Below are positions 1 through 8,138 of a DNA stretch of 64,000 nt, piece by piece (position 1 is the first letter of the stretch; each line of letters opens with the position of its first letter). Where the stretch lies: contig CP102145.1 of assembly GCA_024583055.1 (NCBI GenBank), positions 682,001-746,000 of the forward strand. The letters run 5' to 3'. The notes under the pieces were generated by a model. The model was not told the origin of the DNA. It made no database searches and saw only the letters and a list, made by a program, of their open reading frames with translations. A program made the translations under genes and the position numbers. Source of the stretch: Streptococcus suis. GTDB taxonomy: Bacteria > Bacillota > Bacilli > Lactobacillales > Streptococcaceae.

Positions 1-1
1 C

Positions 2-1255
2 GATGTGCGAGCAGGCGATATCCAGTCCATGGCCAATGTCTACAGCCAGGTCGTCGATGGTGTGACCTTCTACTTCATCGAACATCGTGATTTCTTTGAG
101 CGTGACGAGCTCTATGGCTACGATGATGACGCCATGCGGTTTGGGTTCTTCCAGCATGCGACCTGCCGTCTGCTTGAGGCTCTCAACTTCTTCCCAGATG
201 TCATTCATTCCCACGACTGGCATGCGGCGGTCATGCCCTTCCTCTGCCGGACCTTCTACAGCTACCGGGAAGAATTCCGTAATATCAAGCATGTCTTTAC
301 CATTCATAACCTGGCTTTCCAAGGGATTTTCAACAAGCAAGCCCTCTGGTCTGCCCTGGGGATGGACTACAGCTACTATCTGGATGGTATTGCACGTTTC
401 CACGACGAATGTATCAGCTTTATGAAGCTAGGTATACTCTACGCTGACAAAGTAACGACTGTTTCTGATACCTACGCCAGAGAAATCCTTACCGAAGAAT
501 TCGGCGAAAATATGCAACATGTCCTCGAACTTCGCAAGCATGATTTGGTCGGTATTGTCAACGGTATCGATTACGATAGTTGGGACAGTCAGACAGACCA
601 TTATCTAGTGAAGAACTACGGTCTTGAAACAATCGGAGATAAGAAAGCCAATAAATTGGCCTTGCAAGCTCAGTTTGGACTTCCACAGGATGAACATGTC
701 CTGATGATCGGTATCGTATCTCGTTTGACCTGGCAGAAAGGCTTCTACCTCTTGACTGAGGTGCTCGGCCATCTTCTTCAAGCCCATGTGCAATTTGTCA
801 TCTTGGGTAATGGTGAAGCAGACGTTGAAAATGCCTTCAACCACTTCAAGCATGCCTATCCTGAAAAATTTGCCTTCTACCGTGGCTACAATGAACCGCT
901 TGCCCACCAAATTTATGCAGCAAGTGACCTCTTCCTCATGCCATCCATGTTTGAGCCCTGTGGTATTAGCCAGCTGATTTCCATGCACTATGGGACCCTG
1001 CCACTTGTCCGTGAAACAGGGGGATTGGTGGACACCGTCAAGCCATACCACATCGAAACAGCTCAAGGAACTGGTTTTAGCTTCGGCGGCCGTGATGCCT
1101 ACAGTATGAAACAGGTCTATGACCTGGCCCTACAGACCTACTACGACCGACCAGAAGACTGGAATGCCATGGTCAAGCAAGCCATGGAAGAAGACTTCAG
1201 CTGGACCTCTTCAGCTGAGAAATATATCTGGCTCTACCGTGAAATTAGTGGCTAG
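2..1255 (+). CDS. glgA: Glycogen synthase (ADP-glucose type), C-terminal part, 5' end outside window
   Basis: Transfers glucose from ADP-glucose to the growing alpha-1,4-glucan of cytoplasmic glycogen (GT5 family, GT-B fold). The reading frame is already open at the first base, so the gene is cut by the window edge. About 417 residues are present of a family length near 477, so the N-terminal KxGGL ADP-glucose loop lies outside. Visible signatures are HSHDWHAA near residue 67, the acceptor-side NGID stretch near residue 187, and the C-terminal EPCGISQL plus RETGGLVDTV donor-binding region near residues 318-345. It is followed after 69 bp by the branching enzyme gene on the same strand, so the two probably belong to one glycogen operon. 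The family assignment is firm. Confidence 0.93.
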   Translation, partial: DVRAGDIQSMANVYSQVVDGVTFYFIEHRDFFERDELYGYDDDAMRFGFFQHATCRLLEALNFFPDVIHSHDWHAAVMPFLCRTFYSYREEFRNIKHVFTIHNLAFQGIFNKQALWSALGMDYSYYLDGIARFHDECISFMKLGILYADKVTTVSDTYAREILTEEFGENMQHVLELRKHDLVGIVNGIDYDSWDSQTDHYLVKNYGLETIGDKKANKLALQAQFGLPQDEHVLMIGIVSRLTWQKGFYLLTEVLGHLLQAHVQFVILGNGEADVENAFNHFKHAYPEKFAFYRGYNEPLAHQIYAASDLFLMPSMFEPCGISQLISMHYGTLPLVRETGGLVDTVKPYHIETAQGTGFSFGGRDAYSMKQVYDLALQTYYDRPEDWNAMVKQAMEEDFSWTSSAEKYIWLYREISG

Positions 1256-1275
1256 GTAAGATTTGACCACAAACT

Positions 1276-1307
1276 AAAGGGGAGTGCGACCAAGGTCCAC
1301 TCCTTTT
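1276..1307 (+). terminator. Hairpin with short T run between glgA and glgB
   Basis: GGAGTG-C-GACC, a two-base loop AA, then GGTC-CACTCC, followed by TTTT. The stem has about ten pairs with one bulged C. It lies between two co-directional glycogen genes, so it could be an attenuator or a partial terminator that lowers glgB relative to glgA, or a processing site. The T run is short. Confidence 0.5.
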
Positions 1308-1324
1308 CCACAAGGGAGATTGTT

Positions 1325-3163
1325 ATGACAGAATTTACTGATTTGGATTTATACTATATGAATTCCGGTGAGCACACCACACTCTATGAGAAAATGGGGG
1401 CTCATATCATCAAGGAGCGTAATAAAATTCTTGGCACCCAATTTCGTGTCTATGCTCCAAATGCGAGAGAAATCTTTTTAGTTGGTGATTTCAATAACTG
1501 GGATCGCAGTCATCCCATGAATCGGGAAATTGACGGGGTCTTTGAGCTCTATGTGCCTGATTTGAAATCACTGGAAGACTACAAGTACCTGATTATCAGC
1601 CATGACGGTCGGGAAATTTATAAGGCAGACCCCTATGCCTTTTTCAGCCAGGTCCGGCCCAATACTGCCTCCACGACCTATAACAGTCGCTACAAGTTTA
1701 AGGACGATATCTGGATGTATGACCGGGTTTCTTACGATTTCAAGGAAGAACCTGTGTCTATTTACGAGGTTCATCTGGGTTCTTGGAAACAAAAGGTTGT
1801 CAATCAAAACCAGGCTGGCGCCCCGCTTGAATCCTTCTATTCCTATAAGGAAATCGCCCCTCTCTTGATTGACTATGTCAAGGAAAACAAATTCACTCAC
1901 ATCGAGCTGATGCCCATCACCGAGCATCCTCTGGATGCCTCTTGGGGCTATCAGGTCACTGGCTATTACAGTCCGACCAGCCGCTATGGCAAGCCTGATG
2001 AATTAAAATACCTGGTAGACCAGTGTCACCAGGCTGGGATTGGGGTTATTTTGGACTGGGTTCCCCTCCACTTCTGTAAGGATGCCCATGGTCTCTATCA
2101 GTTTGACGGATCCTGGCTCTATGAGTATTTCCATGAAAATGACCGTGAAAATAGACAGTGGGGTACGGCTAACTTTGACCTGGGCAAGGGCATTACGCGG
2201 TCCTTCCTCCTCTCTAACCTTAAATACTGGCTAGACAACTTCCATTTTGACGGCATTCGGGTCGATGCCCTTTCCTACCTCCTCTATTGGCGCGGAGAAA
2301 CCGAAGAGGACAAAATCAACCATGCCGCAATTGACTTTATCAAGCGGGTCAATGCCATGGTTCACACCGATTACAAGGGCGTTCTCATGATTGCCGAGGA
2401 TTCCTCAAGCTATCCAAAAGTCACCCATGCACTGGAAGACGGCGGTATTGGCTTTGACCTCAAATGGGACTTGGGCTGGATGAATGATACCCTGAAATTT
2501 GTCGAGCGTCCGTCTGTTTATCGTAAATACCATTCCAAGGAAATCACCTTTGGCATGTATTACAATCAAAACGAGCACTACCTCCTACCCCTGTCCCACG
2601 ACGAGGTTGTCCATGGGAAACACTCTATCATTGATAAGATGAACGGGGATTTTGAAGATAAATTCCACCTGGCCCGTGTTTACTACAGCTTCTACTATGC
2701 CCATCCTGGCAAAAAACTCCTCTTCATGGGTAATGAATGGGGCCACATCCGCGAATGGCATGAATATACAGAAATGGACTGGGGATTGCGCCTTTATCCA
2801 AACCACGAGTCCTTCTACCAGATGATGAAAACCCTGTCTAACTTCTATCGGGACAATGATGCCTTTTGGAAATACGACCATCAAGCCTATGACAAGGGCT
2901 TTGATTGGATAACAATAGATGAAGAGGCCAGCGTCTACGCCTTTGTCCGCAAGAGTGATGACCAGGAAATTCTAACTGTTCATAACTTCAATGATCAGGA
3001 GGTCTTCGATGTGCACCTAGCCCTGCCAACAGATTCTGAATACAAACTGGTCTTCTCATCTAATGCCATCCCGATAGAAACCTTTAGCCTCTATCCGGAT
3101 GAAAATGGAGCCAAGATTACTGTTCCAAGGTTGACGTCCTTCTATCTGGAGCGAGTGAAATAG
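1325..3163 (+). CDS. glgB: 1,4-alpha-glucan branching enzyme
   Basis: Cuts alpha-1,4-glucan and re-attaches the fragment as an alpha-1,6 branch (GH13). An N-terminal carbohydrate-binding module (CBM48-like, roughly residues 20-105) precedes the TIM-barrel. The expected GH13 residues are present: nucleophile Asp near 314 in DGIRVDA, acid/base Glu near 358 in MIAED, and transition-state Asp near 426 in LPLSHDE. The 612 residues fit the family. The start is supported by AAGGGAG seven bases upstream of the ATG. Having glgB after glgA is the reverse of the glgB-C-D-A order common in Firmicutes. The upstream neighbours are outside the window, so a second glgB elsewhere cannot be excluded. Confidence 0.95.
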   Translation: MTEFTDLDLYYMNSGEHTTLYEKMGAHIIKERNKILGTQFRVYAPNAREIFLVGDFNNWDRSHPMNREIDGVFELYVPDLKSLEDYKYLIISHDGREIYKADPYAFFSQVRPNTASTTYNSRYKFKDDIWMYDRVSYDFKEEPVSIYEVHLGSWKQKVVNQNQAGAPLESFYSYKEIAPLLIDYVKENKFTHIELMPITEHPLDASWGYQVTGYYSPTSRYGKPDELKYLVDQCHQAGIGVILDWVPLHFCKDAHGLYQFDGSWLYEYFHENDRENRQWGTANFDLGKGITRSFLLSNLKYWLDNFHFDGIRVDALSYLLYWRGETEEDKINHAAIDFIKRVNAMVHTDYKGVLMIAEDSSSYPKVTHALEDGGIGFDLKWDLGWMNDTLKFVERPSVYRKYHSKEITFGMYYNQNEHYLLPLSHDEVVHGKHSIIDKMNGDFEDKFHLARVYYSFYYAHPGKKLLFMGNEWGHIREWHEYTEMDWGLRLYPNHESFYQMMKTLSNFYRDNDAFWKYDHQAYDKGFDWITIDEEASVYAFVRKSDDQEILTVHNFNDQEVFDVHLALPTDSEYKLVFSSNAIPIETFSLYPDENGAKITVPRLTSFYLERVK

Positions 3164-3167
3164 CGAT

Positions 3168-3199
3168 AAAATCTTGTGCCTTTGGTGCAAGATTTTTTT
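3168..3199 (+). terminator. Rho-independent terminator after glgB
   Basis: AAATCTTG and CAAGATTT form the stem around a short loop, followed by seven T residues. It lies 5 bp past the glgB stop and ends the glycogen transcript. Confidence 0.85.
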
Positions 3200-3226
3200 C
3201 TGTGCATTTGAGGAAAAATTCCATAC

Positions 3227-3258
3227 AAAAAAGCCAGCCACTGTTTAGATGACTGACC
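3227..3258 (-). terminator. Rho-independent terminator of the first amino-acid-binding lipoprotein gene
   Basis: On the minus strand GGTCAGTCA pairs with TGGCTGGCT (including G-T pairs), followed by a run of T. It lies just after the minus-strand stop at 3267. Confidence 0.75.
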
Positions 3259-3266
3259 TATCTATT

Positions 3267-4082
3267 CTATTCAACTGCTGTGTAAGTTGCTGCTTTCTCA
3301 AGGAAGGCGTCAAATTCACCTTTGGCTTTGACATCAGCGATAACCTTGTCGATTTCTGCTTTGAGGTCTGCGCTGCCTTTTGGAAGAGCAATGACTTTTG
3401 AATTTTCATCAATGGTTGGGAACTCAGCTTTGGCGATGCCCAAGTCAGCATTTTGTGAAACATAACCTGCTGCCACTGGCGAGTCCATCAAGACTGCATC
3501 AACCTTACCAGCCTTCAATTCGTTGACCGCTTCGCCCATCAAAGTGAGAGAAACAATCTTAGCACTGCTCAAGTTTTCTTTAGCATACGTTTCTTGTGTA
3601 GAACCTTTTTGAACGGCCAAGTTAAGACCTGCAAGAGCGTCGGTATCTTTAATCTGATCTGCCTTGTCCTTGTTGACCAAGAGAACATCTGAAATCAGGT
3701 AATATTCTTCAGAGAAATCAAATGTTTTCGCACGTTCTTCTGAGTAAGAAATACCCGCAATGGCGATATCTGCCTTGCCATTTTGCACGCTGGTCAAGAC
3801 GTTGTCAAAGTTCATTGGAGAGATTTCCAATTTTACGCCCAATTCATCAGCAATTTTCTGTGCCAACATGATGTCCGCACCAACGACTTCGTTTTTGCCG
3901 TCTACAAGTGCTTGGAATTCAAAAGGTGCATAGTCTGGGCTAGTAGCTGCGACCAAGGTACCTTTTTCCTTGATAGTATCCAAAGTTGACTTGCTTGACT
4001 CCGTCGTTGACGATGAACAAGCTGCCAAGGTAAGACCAGCTACAACAGTTGCCGCAAGAGTTAAAATTTTGTTAAATTTCAT
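3267..4082 (-). CDS. Amino-acid ABC transporter substrate-binding lipoprotein (SBP_bac_3)
   Basis: Extracellular, lipid-anchored receptor that hands a polar amino acid or derivative to an ABC importer. The signal peptide ends in lipobox LAAC with Cys22. The rest is a two-lobe SBP_bac_3 domain with typical stretches such as SPDYAPFEF, ISYSEERAKTFDFSEEY and VQKGSTQE. The 271 residues are normal for the family. AAGGA lies about seven bases before the ATG, and a consensus promoter precedes it. It is paralogous to the next gene (4192-5001). No permease or ATPase gene lies nearby, so both receptors probably serve transporters encoded elsewhere. The substrate cannot be read from the sequence. Confidence 0.9.
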   Translation of the reverse strand: MKFNKILTLAATVVAGLTLAACSSSTTESSKSTLDTIKEKGTLVAATSPDYAPFEFQALVDGKNEVVGADIMLAQKIADELGVKLEISPMNFDNVLTSVQNGKADIAIAGISYSEERAKTFDFSEEYYLISDVLLVNKDKADQIKDTDALAGLNLAVQKGSTQETYAKENLSSAKIVSLTLMGEAVNELKAGKVDAVLMDSPVAAGYVSQNADLGIAKAEFPTIDENSKVIALPKGSADLKAEIDKVIADVKAKGEFDAFLEKAATYTAVE

Positions 4083-4137
4083 GATAATTTCCTTCTTTAT
4101 TGCTTATGTTTTCAGATATTCTGAAACAACATGACCT

Positions 4138-4166
4138 ATTATATGGCATTTTTATTCATTTGTCAA
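4138..4166 (-). promoter_or_regulatory. Sigma-A promoter of the lipoprotein gene at 3267-4082
   Basis: On the minus strand TTGACA (4161-4166), a 17-nt spacer, then TATAAT (4138-4143). Both boxes match consensus perfectly. It lies between the two paralogous receptor genes, so the downstream gene is not dependent on the upstream one. Confidence 0.85.
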
Positions 4167-4191
4167 CGGGAGTGCTTTGAATATTTATTCT

Positions 4192-5001
4192 TTATTTACT
4201 GATTGACTGTTGGTAGGCTTCTTCGACAAAGTCTGACATCTTGCCTGACTCAACCAGCTCTTTCACGACCTTGTCAATCTTAGCTTTCAGCTCTGCGCTT
4301 CCTTTTGGCATGGCAACAGCATAAGAGTCCGAAATGGTTGTCTCAATGTCCATGTCCACAATTTGCAGGTCTGGGTTGCTACCCACATAAGCCTTAGCAA
4401 TCGGTTCTTCAAAGATTACGCCGTCCAATTGGCCAGATTTTAATTGCTGGATCAGGTCGCCGTTCTTCTCTAGACTGAGGATGGAGGAGTCAGCAAAAGC
4501 CTCCTTGGCAACGGATTCTTGGATAGAACCTTTCTGGGTACCGATGGTTACTGATGCGAAATCTTCAGCCTTGCTGTATTTAGCTGCGTCATCCTTTTTG
4601 ACAATCATCTTGTTGACCGACTGGTAGTAGGCTTCTGAGAAGTCGTAGGTTTTGGCGCGTTCTTCTGTGGCAGAAATCCCTGAAATACCAACGTCCGCCG
4701 TACCTTTTTGGACACTTGCCAATACGTTAGAGAAGCTCATTGGTGAGAACTCTACTTCCACGCCCAATTCTTCACCGATGGCCTTGGCCAACTCGATATC
4801 TGCCCCTACGATGGTATCCTTACCGTCAATCAATTGCTTGTATTCAAAGGGCGGGAATTCTGGGTTGAGGGCAACGACCAGGGTCCCCTTGTCTTCGATT
4901 TTTTCAAGTGTGGTTTGGTCGCTGTTTGATGAACCACATGCAGCCAAAGCCAAACTAGCAAAGCAAACTGTCGCAAATGTATAAACTTTTTTTAATTTCA
5001 T
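4192..5001 (-). CDS. Amino-acid ABC transporter substrate-binding lipoprotein, paralogue
   Basis: Second SBP_bac_3 lipoprotein of 269 residues with lipobox LAAC and Cys22. It shares the family stretches NPEFPPFEYKQ, ISATEERAKTYDFSEAYY and GTQKGSIQE with its neighbour. The open frame reaches 5022, but the ATG at 5001 is chosen because AAAGGAG lies seven bases upstream of it and the extra seven residues would precede a normal signal peptide. The pair looks like a tandem duplication that has since diverged. It probably binds a different amino acid, but this is inference. Confidence 0.9.
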   Translation of the reverse strand: MKLKKVYTFATVCFASLALAACGSSNSDQTTLEKIEDKGTLVVALNPEFPPFEYKQLIDGKDTIVGADIELAKAIGEELGVEVEFSPMSFSNVLASVQKGTADVGISGISATEERAKTYDFSEAYYQSVNKMIVKKDDAAKYSKAEDFASVTIGTQKGSIQESVAKEAFADSSILSLEKNGDLIQQLKSGQLDGVIFEEPIAKAYVGSNPDLQIVDMDIETTISDSYAVAMPKGSAELKAKIDKVVKELVESGKMSDFVEEAYQQSISK

Positions 5002-5063
5002 GATAATCTCCTTTTTATGCAATAGACACTATTTTTATACCATACATTTCGTATGTTTATGCT

Positions 5064-5092
5064 ATTTTATACCATAATTATGCAATTGTCAA
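5064..5092 (-). promoter_or_regulatory. Sigma-A promoter of the lipoprotein gene at 4192-5001
   Basis: On the minus strand TTGACA (5087-5092), a 17-nt spacer, TAAAAT (5064-5069). Downstream of the -10 box lies the partial dyad CATAC/GTATG, which could be an operator. The regulator is unknown. Confidence 0.75.
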
Positions 5093-5183
5093 CCATAAAA
5101 TCCGAATTTTTATACATTTTCTTGAAAAAAGTGAAAAATGCTGAAAAAACACCCTGTTGCCAGAGTGTTCCAGTTATCAGTTT

Positions 5184-5946
5184 TTAATCAATTTCTAAGC
5201 CGCCTGTATACAGTCTGTAGTAGACGCCTTTTTTCTCCATGAGCTCTGCGTGGTTACCACGTTCGACAATGCGGCCATGGTCCATAACCATAATGACATC
5301 AGAGTTGACAATCGTCGACAAGCGGTGGGCTATGACAAAGACGGTCCGGCCCTGCATGAGCTTGTCCATACCCTCTTGGACCATTTTCTCGGTCAAGGAA
5401 TCGATAGAGGAAGTCGCCTCATCCAAAATCAGGACCGGAGCATTGGCTAGGGCTGCCCTGGCAATAGCAATCAGCTGACGTTGACCATTTGACAAGCCAG
5501 CCCCATCACCGCTAATCTGGGCGTCGTAGCCATTTTCCAAATGTTTGACAAAGCGGTCAACATTAGATAATTTTGCCGCAGCCAGTATCTCATCTCGACT
5601 GGCAGCTTCATTACCATGGGCGATATTTTCCGCAATGGTCCCTGTAAAGAGGTGGGTATCCTGCAAGACGATGCCCAGGGATTTTCTCAGAGAAGCCTTA
5701 TCAATCAAGCGAATATCAATTCCGTCGTAGGTAATCATGCCTGACTGAATCTCGTAGAAACGATTGATGAGATTGGTAATAGTCGTTTTCCCAGCTCCTG
5801 TCGCTCCGATTGATCCCTTGGTCGATAATCGCCGCCATCAAAAAGAGAATGGATAGCTCGAACAGCACTTCAATCGTCATCGCCAAGAATGCCAAAATCG
5901 AGGGTCGCTTATAGTTACCAACATAGCCTAGTAGTATCTTATACAT
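5184..5946 (-). pseudogene. ABC exporter (fused membrane/ATPase type) with a large internal deletion
   Basis: The first 45 or so codons from 5946 encode the start of an ABC exporter membrane domain, with a good GGAGG site. At about 5812-5825 the sequence jumps into the ATPase domain in a different reading frame. The original frame stops at 5716. The ATPase frame is intact from the Walker A region (GATGAGKTT, about 5795) through Q-loop VLQDTHLF, signature LSNGQRQ, Walker B VLILDEATSS and the H-loop, ending at 5184. Family members are about 580 residues, so most of the membrane domain (around 300 codons) is missing. No functional transporter can be made. A free ATPase fragment could start at the ATG at 5738, but it would lack Walker A. 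Confidence 0.85.
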
Positions 5947-6033
5947 TACTCTCCTCCTTTATTGTAATTATCACTAACTATTATTATATTGCTATTCAAG
6001 AAAATATTCAATGATTAACATGAAAATGACAGG

Positions 6034-6060
6034 AAAAAAAGCCGAACATCCTTGTTCAAC
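6034..6060 (-). terminator. Rho-independent terminator of the Nudix gene
   Basis: Minus-strand stem GTTGAACA / TGTTCGGC with loop AGGA, followed by seven T residues. It lies a few bases past the stop at 6068. Confidence 0.8.
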
Positions 6061-6067
6061 TTTGCTC

Positions 6068-6535
6068 CTATCTATAATTCCTATCCCATTCTCCGTCCTG
6101 GTCTTTCCTTGTATAGAAAAATTCAGACAGATTTGGATCATCCATGACCTTGAGAATTTCCAGCAAGTCATAGGCCAAATCCATTTGGGGTAAATCCGAT
6201 TTTTTAACCCAACGGACTTCTCCTTCTTCCGTCGAGAGGAGTTGACCGGTAAATGCTGTCGCCTTGTAGAGAAAGACAATGCAACGATGCCCCTCCTTAT
6301 CAGGCCAGTGCTTGGTCCCAACCAGCTGGGCATTCTGAATTGTCAGACCGGTTTCTTCATAGACCTCACGGACGACCGAATCATAAAATGGCTCATTTTC
6401 CTCAATGTGCCCACCTGGGAATGCAACGCCGGACCAACGATAACGATCGGGGTCGCGGATTTGTACCACCACATTTCCATCCTTGTCTTCAATGAGGCAC
6501 ATATTGGTCAGGGTAACGGTTTGCTTACGGGACAT
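6068..6535 (-). CDS. Nudix hydrolase, probable 8-oxo-dGTP-type nucleotide diphosphatase
   Basis: Nudix enzymes hydrolyse nucleoside diphosphates linked to another group; this subfamily is usually annotated as an oxidised-nucleotide sanitiser. The Nudix box is complete: G-x5-E-x7-REVYEETGL, beginning GGHIEENE near residue 42. The 155-residue length is normal. It is a single gene with its own terminator. The substrate is not determined by sequence. It is not MutX, whose start and flanks differ. Confidence 0.82.
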   Translation of the reverse strand: MSRKQTVTLTNMCLIEDKDGNVVVQIRDPDRYRWSGVAFPGGHIEENEPFYDSVVREVYEETGLTIQNAQLVGTKHWPDKEGHRCIVFLYKATAFTGQLLSTEEGEVRWVKKSDLPQMDLAYDLLEILKVMDDPNLSEFFYTRKDQDGEWDRNYR

Positions 6536-6574
6536 AGTTCACTCCTTTTATAATATATTCCTCATTATACCACA

Positions 6575-6599
6575 AAAGCCAAGGAAATCCCTCGGCTTT
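6575..6599 (-). terminator. Probable terminator of the epimerase-like gene
   Basis: Minus-strand AAAGCC-G-AGG paired with CCT-T-GGCTTT, followed by a short T run. It lies 10 bp past the stop at 6609. The T run is weak, so termination may be partial. Confidence 0.55.
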
Positions 6600-6608
6600 G
6601 TTAATTTC

Positions 6609-7514
6609 TTACCAACGTGGTTCTGCTTCAAAGGTCCATTTCCGGGTCCAAGAATGGCTCTGACCTGGCTGGATAGAAATGGTTTGGATGATTTCTGGGC
6701 TGACGATATGGTCCGTTGCCCATAGGAGGAGACTGGTTGGGGTGACTCTATCCGTCCCAGTCACGCTAGCCTTAGCCCCCTTGTGCAAGAGTTTCCATGA
6801 AAACTCATCTCGGAGCGGAGCATTTTCCGTAGAAAGCACACTCAAAGACACATCGGTCTCACACTTGTCAAAGGCAATAGCCTTGCCGTTTGCTATAAAA
6901 TTATTATGGTCGTAGCCACCAAATCCCTCCAGGCGCTGGTCGCCCAAATCATACATGTCCGGCAGCTCCAGGCGGTAGTCAGGCGAAATAGCCATCCCAT
7001 CGATACTGAGGAAATTATGGCAATATTCCTCGGTCACAATCTCCCGCTCGCCAACATTAGTGATGGTCGCCTCCAAAATCAGGTGATTGTCCTCTATCCG
7101 AATGGTCTTACGCACCTGAGCCGCAATGCCCAAACAAGGCACCGCATCCGTCACAAAGTCCGCACTGATCTCCGTGTGGCTAAAAGTCACAGGATAGGGC
7201 ACAACCTCCTCATACTTGTGTTCAAACTGGTAGCCCAGGTCGCTGTCCTGCTTGATCAGACCCACTCCCAGCTTTGGAAAATAGTTTCCGACTGCAGCAC
7301 CTTGTGAAAAATCACCCGAAAACTCACAACACAGACCGCGGCCACCCGATGACAAGTGTCTCAGGTTCATGGGTTCATTGGCACAGAAATGCGTATCTCC
7401 GTCCAAAATGACATTAGAGATGAAACCAGCTCGGTCAAAGCGAAAAGTATCATTGGGCCGCTCGCCAGGCTCAGCAATCTCCACTCGCAGGCGATGATTG
7501 GTAAGGTAGATCAT
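6609..7514 (-). CDS. Aldose 1-epimerase (GalM-like) superfamily protein
   Basis: A 301-residue beta-sandwich sugar-binding protein of the galactose-mutarotase-like superfamily. Supporting stretches are the NEPMNLRHLSSGGRGLCCEF region near residue 50, TNVGEREIVTEEYCHNFLSI near 155, and a C-terminal region ending in a conserved WTRKW. The His/Glu pair expected in true mutarotases is not obvious, so the activity could be epimerisation of an unusual sugar or only sugar binding. It is a single gene flanked by the Nudix gene and a GNAT gene, with no sugar operon in sight. Confidence 0.6.
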   Translation of the reverse strand: MIYLTNHRLRVEIAEPGERPNDTFRFDRAGFISNVILDGDTHFCANEPMNLRHLSSGGRGLCCEFSGDFSQGAAVGNYFPKLGVGLIKQDSDLGYQFEHKYEEVVPYPVTFSHTEISADFVTDAVPCLGIAAQVRKTIRIEDNHLILEATITNVGEREIVTEEYCHNFLSIDGMAISPDYRLELPDMYDLGDQRLEGFGGYDHNNFIANGKAIAFDKCETDVSLSVLSTENAPLRDEFSWKLLHKGAKASVTGTDRVTPTSLLLWATDHIVSPEIIQTISIQPGQSHSWTRKWTFEAEPRW

Positions 7515-7581
7515 AAGAACCTCCGTGAATATTTTATAACATAATTATATATTAAATATCCACCTAAGACAATAGCCTACC

Positions 7582-8070
7582 CTACTTTTCCAAAATCATC
7601 CGATATTCTGTCCGTTCTTGGCCGAGATGGACCTGTTTGCTCACCCCATCAAAGCGAAAGCCGACTTTTTCATAGAAAGAAATAGCACGCGCATTTCCTT
7701 CCAGCACCCAGAGGCAAACTCTATCGTAGTCTTGCATTTTTTCCAGCGCAGCTTGGAGCAGTCGGTAGCCGACTTTCTGACCGTAGACATCCGCCAGCAC
7801 ATAGAGGGCGTATAGTTCGCTAGCATTTTCCAAATCCTCCGACATGGACTGACCATAGCAGGAAAAGCCTACTACCTGGTCATTTTCAAGAGCCACAAAA
7901 ATCCTCTCTGGATAGCGAAAGGCCCAGTCCTGACAGCGTTCTAGCGTGTAGGTCTTTTGGAGAAATTCCTGCGGTAACAAGTCAGCGTAGGCCTCCTGCC
8001 AAGCCTTCCAATGGACATAAGCCTTACCCCTAATCTCCTCCTCAGTCTGCATGGGTTTAATAATCATCAT
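7582..8070 (-). CDS. GNAT-family N-acetyltransferase
   Basis: Acetyl-CoA-dependent acyltransferase of unknown substrate, about 162 residues. The acetyl-CoA-binding motif A is visible as GQKVGYRLL near residue 113, followed by a motif-B segment NARAISFYEKVGFR. The open frame begins at a GTG (8076) lying inside the Shine-Dalgarno sequence AAGGAGG, so one of the two tandem ATGs at 8070 or 8067 is the real start; 8070 is reported. Only a short spacer separates it from asnS downstream, but a terminator after asnS makes it an independent unit. Confidence 0.8.
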   Translation of the reverse strand: MMIIKPMQTEEEIRGKAYVHWKAWQEAYADLLPQEFLQKTYTLERCQDWAFRYPERIFVALENDQVVGFSCYGQSMSEDLENASELYALYVLADVYGQKVGYRLLQAALEKMQDYDRVCLWVLEGNARAISFYEKVGFRFDGVSKQVHLGQERTEYRMILEK

Positions 8071-8099
8071 TATCACCTCCTTTTAAAATGATTATACTG

Positions 8100-8130
8100 A
8101 AAAAAAGAAGCTAACACAAGGTCAACTTCT
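8100..8130 (-). terminator. Rho-independent terminator of the tseB-aminotransferase-asnS operon
   Basis: Minus-strand stem AGAAGTTGAC / GTTAGCTTCT with loop CTTGT, followed by six or seven T residues. It lies 9 bp after the asnS stop. Confidence 0.85.
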
Positions 8131-8138
8131 CATCTTCA

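Noticed and set aside
605..1066. 153-codon minus-strand frame inside glgA
   Set aside because: Antisense shadow of a clear GT5 coding sequence; no motif and no ribosome site.
5992..6333. 113-codon minus-strand frame overlapping the Nudix gene
   Set aside because: Shadow in another frame of the Nudix gene, which has an intact catalytic box.
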